From Symbiodinium natans (Eukaryota; Sar; Dinophyceae; Suessiales; Symbiodiniaceae): a stretch of DNA of 64,000 nt. Shown here one piece after another: positions 56,385 to 64,000 of this stretch. The translations under genes and the position numbers were made by a program. How positions within the stretch are numbered: the first letter of the stretch is position 1; every line of letters starts with the position of its first letter. The stretch lies in NCBI GenBank assembly GCA_905221605.1, contig CAJNDS010000576.1, forward strand, positions 47,185 through 111,184, written 5' to 3'. The notes below the pieces were generated by a model. The model did not search any database. It was not told the origin of the DNA and saw only the letters and a program-made list of their open reading frames with translations.

Positions 56385-57083
56385 TTAGTGCTGTTGAGGA
56401 TGCACTGTGTGCATGTCCAGCGGATGCGGGCTCAGAAATTGCCGAAATGCACTTGCCCTGGTTGCCCCGGTTGTGCGGATGTTCATGCTACTGTTCGTTC
56501 TGATGCATCGTTGCTCGATTTTGCGCAAACTTCCGTGCCCTTGCATGCCCCTCGCGTGGACTACAGCTGTCTGGAGTTTGGCTTCCCAGTTCAAAATTTC
56601 GGCGATTGCGCGAAAATCAGTGTCATTCTGCCAAAACCACGGGTCTCGCCGATGTCTGTGCATTTGCACTGCTTGTGCAAATTTGTTTTGCCACCCACGT
56701 GGCTTGGATTGAGGTCGCAGGGTCACGTGGTTTTCTGCGTTTCGTGCAGTGCTCTGATCTGTGTATGGTGGTGCCTTCACTTCACGTTCATTTGGCTTAC
56801 AAATTCTTAAATGCTTACAACTCCAAAAGCCCACATGCGACCACATGCGACCACATGCGACCCGGGCCTCCTTTTGGAGCCTGTCCAGGGGTTCTGCCTG
56901 GCAGAAGGCAATGTCAAGGCTTGAGACCTTGAGACTGTATACGAAAAGTTCCCCGCCCCATCTGCGTGACGTAGCGATATCAACGGATAGGTGCATTCCG
57001 CAGGGTTTGACCTGAAAAGAGAAGTTTTCATCGCAGGGGGAACCAGGAGCCAGGGGTGCAAGATCCCAATGACTCGCTCTCAA
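56385..57083 (-). CDS. 232-codon open frame, unrecognised
   Basis: Minus frame with NFSFQVKPCGMHLSVDIATS, VYSLKVSSLDIAFCQAEPLD, LQKEARVACG, then TDFRAIAEILNWEAKLQTAV. A CCACATGCGA triplet repeat at 56831-56860 is inside it, so two coding blocks separated by an intron are possible. A 194-codon antisense frame is open on the plus strand. No domain is recognised. Confidence 0.4.
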   Translation of the reverse strand: MRASHWDLAPLAPGSPCDENFSFQVKPCGMHLSVDIATSRRWGGELFVYSLKVSSLDIAFCQAEPLDRLQKEARVACGRMWSHVGFWSCKHLRICKPNEREVKAPPYTDQSTARNAENHVTLRPQSKPRGWQNKFAQAVQMHRHRRDPWFWQNDTDFRAIAEILNWEAKLQTAVVHARGMQGHGSLRKIEQRCIRTNSSMNIRTTGATRASAFRQFLSPHPLDMHTVHPQQH

Positions 57084-58758
57084 AGTGACCGAGCTTTTTT
57101 CTCTTTCTTCTCACTGCAAGTCTTCCCGTCTTTCTCTGAAGCAGTTGTACTCCATCCAGTCTCTGCTTGCCGCGAGAAACTCTTTCAACAGCTGTGGCAA
57201 CGTGCCATTGCACGAACCCCAGTGTCGATTTGCAAAAGATGGGGCTTATCATGGGACATGTAGGACCGACTCTTGCGTTCTTAGATCCCTACCCCGCAAC
57301 TTGGCCCCAAGTTCTGAACCACAAGAATAGTTACAAAAAGTTACAACAAGTTGGAAAGTGATGTCCTCGGTTTCAGACACCGTGGGGCCCCGGTGAAGGA
57401 TCCTGCCGAGGCTGGTACGCCCTGTCAGAGACTTGAGGCTCTGAGGGGGTGGTACAAAAACAGGTCCAAGTTGATCCCTGCCCTGCATATATGAAGCCTT
57501 CCGGTGATGAGAGAAGTTAAGGAAAAGTAGGACATGTTCTTCCGGGCAGGCTGTTTTCAAGCTGTATGTCTTATGCAACTGTGCACCTCTAGAAGTCTAG
57601 GCTCGACTCCCTATGTATCGTCCAGCGTTTCCATTGCCGAGCTATTCTGCTCCTAGCCCCATCATATGCACTGGAACGGAAGTCTTCCTTGCTTCCGCGG
57701 TGGAACTCCACCCATGCTGAGCGCTTCATCCCAAGTCGGATCATGAACAGCTCTTGGCACGTGCACTACAATCCAAAGGTGCTCAGGCAGGTAAGAGTTC
57801 CTGGAGGAGTAGCCACACGAGCCAACATCCATTGAAACTGCAGCACACGGCGAATGTGCATCTACGTAGCTACGCTGGTACTTTGGTTAGGGGCGGAGAT
57901 GGCAAAAAAACCTCCTCTTGATTGCAATGCGCACGAAACTCGCACCATGAAAGCTCACCATCGTCACATTGCTTAGCGATTCTCAGAATGGAGCTTCGTA
58001 GATTCAAGCTCAGCTCCGATCAGCTTCCGATGTGTTTAACTTGAGTCTACGAGTCAAGCTCGGCCGAGCTGACGAACCTACAAGCTCCAGTCTACTTGCC
58101 CATGGCCTAGCGGCCATAGCGAATTTCAGTCCCTGCGGTGCTGACATGATGGCTCAGCTTGGAACAACTGCTCGAAGTGTACTTGCCACAACCTCACAAG
58201 CCCTGGACATGAAACTCCATTCCGAATGGCTGAGATCAACTGTGCAGGAAGCTGGTAGGTTGATGAGCCCCAGCCCTTCTGACCACTACTGAATGCTTAA
58301 ACCAAGGAGCTTGCGAAGACTGAAGAGAATGAAGACACACTACTTTTGTGTGCGGATTGAATACTGTCGACGTCACAAGTCATGGTCAGTCATGCATATT
58401 ACACCAAATTCTAGTGCGTGAGACCACTTTGTTAGCATTGCATGACCCCCAAGACGAGCATGGTAGGCCTTTTGCGACGGGGCCAATAAGGAATCTGAAT
58501 GAATACCCACAACGAAAATTGCCAGTCAGAGCTCTCAGCAGGGGCAAAGGAGTTCGATTTGGTGCTGCAGCGTCGGATTCAGCGGAGGCAGGCTGTACAT
58601 CATCCCATGCTCCTCCTTGTTCGTGAAACCTGCAGCTTGGCAACTTGGATGGCGCGTCGAACCGTGCTGTTCTCTTTCAACCCAAAATCCCTTGTCTGCT
58701 CGGGAATTCCGTGCTGCCCGTTTCACTTCGATTGCACGCTGGCCCCATGCTATATATA
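57084..58758. other. no firm gene; two plus-strand open blocks
   Basis: 58032-58292 reads SSSLLAHGLAAIANFSPCGA and DMKLHSEWLRSTVQEAGRLM (helical, repeat-like) to TGA. 58348-58626 reads ETTLLALHDPQDEHGRPFAT. Neither has splice or family support. Confidence 0.3.
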
Positions 58759-58846
58759 GTTTGGACCTAGCTTTAGGTCTTATGCTATGCGTTCGGAGTC
58801 ATATTATGGCTCGGAACAAGCATAAGACCTAAAGCTAGGTCCAAAC
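58759..58846. repeat. perfect 28-bp inverted repeat, 32-base loop
   Basis: GTTTGGACCTAGCTTTAGGT plus eight more bases at 58759-58786 is the exact reverse complement of 58819-58846. Stem 28 bp, loop 58787-58818. A (TA)4 run abuts the left arm. It could fold as a cruciform or, if transcribed, as a miRNA-precursor-like hairpin. Confidence 0.95.
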
Positions 58847-59233
58847 GACAACCCCACCTCGAGGTCAGGAAAACACTTGTTCGACGCTGCTCCCGGTGAC
58901 CTCTGGCACATCTGGTTCCTGGCCAGAGCAGGAGATGTCACTTATTCATGCCTCTTGATGTGATTCAGTGCATAGCAGCCGGTGCAACCTTTGCATAACT
59001 TTGTCTTCCGAATGCTGATATGAGCAATTTAGCCACCTCCGGCTAGCCGGAAGTCACGTGTGGGGGCATGATGTCTCTCTCATGCTTTCTTAAGAATTTC
59101 TTTCGGGGGGCATAAGCCCAAGGACCCTGCGCAATCACACGCCTCTGTGCTCGGAAATGTGAAAGTCGTTCAAAGTAGATTCCCAGTGTATTCCCTTCAC
59201 CTTTCTGTCTCTGTCTCCGCCTCTACATCTGTA

Positions 59234-59303
59234 TCTCTTCTTCTTCTTCTTCTTCTTCTTCTTCTTCTTCTTCTTCTTCTTCTTCTTCTTCTTCTTCTTC
59301 TTG
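59234..59303. repeat. TTC trinucleotide repeat
   Basis: Near-perfect (TTC)n of about 68 bases, followed by (CT) and (CTTG) units. Confidence 0.98.
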
Positions 59304-60186
59304 TGCGTACCTAGCTTCGAAGGAAGAACTCTCTCACTCTCTCTCGCTTGCTTGCTTGCTCCGTTCCGAAGCTTCCCGTTTGGGACTTGCGAGTCCTAGG
59401 TTAGCATTGGGAATGTTTGACGTTTGGGCGGCCTCAAGCTCCGGATGCTCCGGTTCGACCTTTTGTTTCGACTGCCGACGCGCTTCGTGCCTGGAAGGGC
59501 TGAAGGTTTGGAGGATTGGGGGGGGCCCAGGTTAATCGCCAGGGCACTGAGCAGTGCAAACAATGCAAGAGGATATCATGTCATCCTTCTGTGTCATCTC
59601 GAACTGGACTAGGTGACTAGGTACGGTTTGTTGATCTGGAAGTCGAAAAGTTGGGCTACTGTTACAGTGGGCTCTGGATTTAACAAAGCTTCAGGGACTA
59701 CATCTTTCGATTGAAATATTGGAAGCTGAGGCACACCGCGACATTGATGCGATCCAATTCGGCAAGGGACTTGTTGTACACACTTTTGGCCTCGAATTTT
59801 CAGACAGAGTCAAAAGCTCAACACACGCCTTCACATCATACTTCCATAAGTATTTATTGTATACGTGTATGTTTAGATTTTTAAGAATGGGTGCGTGGCG
59901 TTACATTACGTCTGTCAGTCATTTATCAGCACGTACGTGGAGCAAGCAAACCGAGAGGCAGCTAGACGAACCAGCATGCAAAGGAAGCATCGCATCCCGA
60001 AGCGACGAACTGGATCTGCGGGGGCATGAACCGGATTGGGCTGGCACGGAATTCGGATCATGCCATCAGTTCATACTAGCTTTTTGCATCTGCGGTCTCA
60101 CCTGCACTCTGAGTCGAAACCAGTTTCCAGCAAAGATTGCTTTGCCATGCCCTGTAAACATGGATTCATCATCCGAAGTTGAGGAG

Positions 60187-60250
60187 AGACAGGGAAAGGG
60201 AAAGGGAAAGGGAAGGGGAAGGGAAAGGGAGAGAGAAAGAGCAAAAAAAG
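60187..60250. repeat. GGGAAA purine repeat
   Basis: (GGGAAA)n grading into GAGA. Confidence 0.9.
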
Positions 60251-61185
60251 GAGGGGCAGACTTTGCTAATGGTTGTGGGTAAATTCGAAGAGATCCCCAA
60301 TAACGTCAGGCCTGGTTGCGGCCGGAAGGCCGGCAAACACCGGAACTCCAGCCCTAGCTGTCTGGACAGCATCCTGAGCAAGACTTGAGCGGTGTACCCG
60401 CCGTGAACAGCACCTGGAACAGCTGGGCGGGCCGCAGGTCCCAGACCCCAAAGCACCAGGGCAGTACCCTGAACGGAGCTTTCAGGACGCAATCGAAACG
60501 AAAGCATGTCATTCTACTGGTTCGTAGCTCGCGTGCTAACCATGATGTCCATCGATGTCCTCATCGCTAGGCCTCCTCAGCCTGCAGATTTTTGGTTGCC
60601 TGGGGTGTAACCTGTGCAGTACAGACCCCACCGCTTGAAGTCACAGGCGTGGGGCTGTGGTGTTTGTAAATCGTATTCTACTCTGACCTGAGAGCAGGGT
60701 GGACGAAAGCTCCCGTAGATTTCAGTCATGGTCAGCCAGCCCAATCGAGAACACCCGCTGCCCCCACCCTCCCCCGCCTACGGCATCTTGTTGTCACTGA
60801 ACCCAAAAGAAAGGAAAGGGGGTTGGCGTGGGCCCCCACAGTACTGAAAGGGGCCTTACTAGGCAAAGGGCATGCAGTGAAGCGACGGGCACTTGCAAGA
60901 AAATGGAAATCAAAACGTGGGGCTCGGCGGTACCAAGCCTGGACATACACTACTGGCCAGCATGAGGGCGGCACAAAGAGAAACTACACAAACCAGAAAA
61001 AAGCGATGCAAAGCATAAGTCTTAACAAACACCTGCTCCAATATGCTAAGTATATACGCAATATGCACAACAAAACCAAACAATGGAAGCTCTGTGTGCA
61101 AGTAAACACTTTTCTACGCAGTCTACGCCACAGGAGAGGCGAATTGCAAGCAAACCAGAAGCAGGCAAATGGGAACTCTTGGAAC

Positions 61186-61521
61186 TCATGGAACACTGGC
61201 TGGGGCCGTGGCAGCTGCTGCTTTCTCAGAGAAGGAAGCAATTCGCTGTTGCTCCGCGGACAAAGTGAGCTGGTGCTGCTGCAGCTGCCTTCAGAAGTTG
61301 GACGCTGAACGGCAACTGCTCTGCGAATGCCACAAGACAAGAATGCCAAATCGCATGCAACTCTACCTTTGCAGCAGGTGAGTCCCACAGAAGCGCTGTA
61401 GCGACTGTAGGTGTCGACCAAGTGTCACCAGCTTCGGCCGGGAGAATCTGTTTGAGTGCCCTGGCCTGAAGATGGGCTCGTAGCGCTTGATCAGTGCTTC
61501 TCCAAGCTTGTGCTTCAAGTC
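61186..61521 (-). CDS. two terminal exons of a coiled-coil protein
   Basis: Exon 61521-61466 (DLKHKLGEALIKRYEPIF) ends AG and exon 61288-61186 begins G, restoring arginine, then QLQQHQLTLSAEQQRIASFS and an Ala-rich end to TGA 61186. The GC-AG intron 61465-61289 has AG|G at both ends. Gln/Leu spacing suggests a helix. Competing single-frame readings through the intron (108 codons from 61552) exist, so the splice is inferred. Family unknown. Confidence 0.5.
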
Positions 61522-61800
61522 CTGCATCACCAACACGAACGTTACGGAACACTTCCTGCGGGTTTGGCCAATGGAAAGAAACACTGTGGCCAGCAAAGCT
61601 AAATGCATACTTTCTTCATGCGAAGGCAGGTTTTTCGGCAATTGGAGCACAAAACATGTTTTCTGGGACGGGATACAAATAGAAATTCATCGGGCACCAC
61701 TCATGACGCCGTACTGGGTAAGAAACACTTCACAACGTCAAAAGCTTAAAGTCGTAGTTGCGATAGACATCCATTTAACCAATCATTGGGCTTCAAAGAT

Positions 61801-62014
61801 TCATGGAACATGTGTAAACATGTAAGTCTTCAGGTCTCTGGAAAACGGGATTCCAAGTTGGATAGCCCACATGAAAGAAAGAGATCGTGCTTGTTCAAGG
61901 CTTTGATAATCAAATTCGCCCCAAGAGGCGTCTAAAACAAGCAGACCAGGATCTGGTTTCCTTCCCTGCTTACCGGCAATTTGCGGTCCGCCAACATGCA
62001 CGAAACCGCACCTT
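61801..62014 (-). CDS. candidate terminal block
   Basis: The minus strand reads CGFVHVGGPQIAG, then PGLLVLDASWGEFDYQSLEQ and SFMWAIQLGIPFSRDLKTY to TGA at 61801. A GTAAGC after QIAG could be a used donor, in which case the rest is intron. No domain. Confidence 0.35.
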
Positions 62015-62095
62015 GCTGTAACCCCTCCCCCCCGGCCGTTGGTTCTTTTTGAGACATCTGCAACCCCTCCTGAGCAAGTCTGTGGTGCCATCTTG

Positions 62096-62115
62096 CCCCC
62101 CCCCCCCCCCCCCCC
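62096..62115. repeat. C20 homopolymer
   Basis: Twenty C residues; length is unreliable in most assemblies. Confidence 0.95.
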
Positions 62116-62447
62116 GGCCCTTGCTGGAAACGCCCCTGAAACCCTCCCACCTCCTGAACTCCCACGTGACACAAGAATTCCGTCTACCAAAACAACGTTT
62201 TGCTTGGTGCCGAGGCGGGGTGTGCCAGCGTTCAAAAGATTTAATCTGCTCAGAGGTTAATTCAGAACTCTGACTTTCCAACCTTGGACCTTGGGATGCT
62301 GCAGCTTCAGAAGAGAAAGAAGCTGATTGCATATGAGGCTCTTCATCCTTCTTACCCGGGGTGTAAGTTTGGACCCTCACCTGCCTCTCCCCAAGAGTCC
62401 CAAAGAAGCTTACAAGCCAAATCAACGGCCTACAAAGGCAACTTTTT

Positions 62448-63540
62448 TCAAAAGCGGCTTTGGGCGGCCAATGCCAGGGGTGTCAGCGGGCCTCCAGTGT
62501 CGCTTTGGCATCCTGGCAGTCGTGGATCGGGGCGAAAAACGCATGGCAACCGATGCAGCTGAGGGGAACAGCTTTTGACACAGCAACTGGTGAACACACC
62601 AAACTCCTAGTTGAAGGCTTCCGGGGTATGTTGATAAATTTAGTCTTGCTTTTGTGTTGCGGTACCTGCTTGCTGGCTTTCGATGTTACATGTGGTTTTG
62701 CACTTCTGGGGGTCGTCGCCGCCATCAGAAGGCTGGACCTAGGAACGTGGGGATCTCAGACCTGTTTGGCCCTCAGGGATTCAAGATGCACTTTGATCTT
62801 GATTTGTCGAATTTCGGAGCTCGGATTCTGCCACCTGTCAATATGCTGAATACAGTCCTTTAAGTGCGGGTCGTGTATCTACACGCAGCACATTCCCTGC
62901 ATTTCGGTCTTTGGCATGAAGAAGCTCGCCTCATACTCACGCAAGCTCTCGGCGTACTCCTGCTCTCTGCGGTCTCGCTCCTGCTTCAGCAGGGCAGCAC
63001 TAGTGGTCCAAGCCCAGGTTGGGCCATGGAAGTGTCAACAAGGCGGGCCGAAACACCGGCCTGGCGACACCGCAAGACCTTGGCACACTTTCGGCTCGCT
63101 GCGAAAGGACGAGTTTGGAGTTGGGGTTGATGATGCTTGATGGTTTCAGCGTCTTCCGAGCTTGGCGCCGGCGAGCCAACATTATTGCACAGTAACCACT
63201 TGCTCGAGACGAAGCAGGGTCTTTAACACAGAGGGGATGGCAGCACCGGCGATTTTCCTATGCGCACGGCGTACGGTTCACATTGCTTCCCGGGACTCCG
63301 CCGCGAATCGCTGTTAATCCGAATCCTGCCATGCCACCCTGACAGTCGCACGGGAGAGGCCATCCTGCTGATCTCGATCCAAGCGCACCTTGCAGACTCG
63401 TTTGAGGACATGTCATAAGGTTTCCAAGTGTGTCAAGTCAAGTTGAGGTCAGGAATGTTAGAAATGACAATTCCCAAGAAAAAGCAAAAAGTCGAAACAA
63501 GGTGCCTTGTGCGCCCCGTAGGCCAAGCGAGTTTCGATGC
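62448..63540 (-). CDS. five-exon chain, charged helical protein
   Basis: Exons: 63540-63506 (IETRLAYGAHK), 63388-63338 (VRLDRDQQDGLSRATVR), 62983-62930 (QERDRREQEYAESLREYE), 62857-62762 (DCIQHIDRWQNPSSEIRQIK, ending LESLRAKQ), 62558-62448 (LHRLPCVFRPDPRLPGCQSD, ending AAQSRF and TGA). All internal junctions are phase 0; donors are GC, GT, GC and GT. The EQEYAESL segment loosely recalls the helix before UBX domains, but no UBX domain was found, so function is open. Another exon (KPSSIINPNSKLVLSQ, about 63145-63095) may lie between the second and third. Confidence 0.5.
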
Positions 63541-63835
63541 CTCGCAGCTCTGCTTTGGCCTAAGCCGACATCCGCCACAGGCCCATTTTGTGAAAACCCT
63601 TCAAGCCTCCGTGGGTTGGACCCCTACCTCTGCTACCCTGTTGCAACCTTGTTGTTACCGAGCAGAATGTTCACCGGAGTGTTTGGAAACATCATCAGCG
63701 CATGAGCCCTTATTGCCACAAGCAAAGAACATTCTGATAACGATGGTGCCTGGCTGTGCTGTGACGCAGCAGCCGAGAACTCACGGACGACCACCTCCCA
63801 CACATAGGGATTCGATGCGCGTCTGAGACAGAGAG

Positions 63836-64000
63836 ATGCAGACACACACAGACACAGACACACACAGACACAGACACACACAGACACACACAGACACACA
63901 CACACACACACACAGAGACACAGACACACACACACACAGACAGACACACAGACACACACACACACACAGACACGCACACACACACACACACAGACACACA
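63836..64000. repeat. CA/GACACA microsatellite running off the window
   Basis: (CACACAGA)n and (CA)n continue to the last base. It gives spurious Cys/Val frames on the minus strand. Confidence 0.98.

Larger units (their letters stand above)
58847..61185. other. no gene resolved
   Basis: Coding-like blocks are ambiguous in strand: 60507-60280 minus (HGGYTAQVLLRMLSRQLGLE) versus plus (KFEEIPNNVRPGCGRKAGKH), and plus from about 59698 (DYIFRLKYWKLRHTATLMRS). Simple repeats occupy parts. Confidence 0.3.

Noticed and set aside
60169-60282. Arg/Glu- and Lys/Gly-rich frames
   Set aside because: Generated by the GGGAAA purine repeat.

Overview
The window looks like nuclear DNA of a dinoflagellate, most likely a Symbiodiniaceae-type alga. 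No long intact reading frames, operons, rRNA, tRNA or CRISPR arrays are visible. Microsatellites and low-complexity tracts are abundant, and one 100-base assembly gap sits inside a CA repeat. Where exons can be pinned to a protein family they are tiny (28-94 nt) and joined by introns that often begin GC or GA instead of GT. Short direct repeats frequently straddle the two ends of an intron. This intron style is established for dinoflagellates; the organism call itself is inference.

Three genes were identified by splicing exons by eye until known motifs lined up in one frame, and all three are on the minus strand. (1) A MAP3K/NPK1-like serine/threonine protein kinase at about 20.98-11.03 kb has at least 14 exons and every catalytic landmark. 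(2) An aminoglycoside/choline-kinase-like phosphotransferase lies at about 30.45-28.00 kb. (3) A class I SAM-dependent methyltransferase of the 'FIDGDHS' type lies at about 49.86-47.4 kb, with a 28-nt exon and a 2.2-kb intron.

Between and around these lie further minus-strand exon chains with consistent phase but no family I recognise: 0.25-0.51, 21.15-24.16, 25.3-25.85, 26.8-27.54, 55.1-55.65, 61.2-61.5 and 62.4-63.5 kb. There are also single open blocks such as the 218-codon frame at 50.9-51.6 kb. The minus strand therefore looks like a one-directional gene array. The clearest plus-strand coding sequences (0.8-1.05, 35.8-37.16, 46.3-46.85, 51.7-52.2 kb) instead look like intronless, frameshifted copies, as expected of retrocopies or decayed genes.

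Non-coding structure includes a perfect 28-bp inverted repeat at 58.8 kb, a 147-bp element with inverted termini at 54.0 kb and a hairpin at 44.2 kb. A dispersed family combines a G/C run with an ATTTGCAAA core (16.4, 35.2, 35.5, 40.4-40.7, 49.4 kb). There are degenerate tandem arrays at 3.7-4.1 and 40.2-41.3 kb, a decamer minisatellite at 31.6 kb and many simple repeats. Splice sites and products were inferred by reading only; no alignment or transcript evidence was available.
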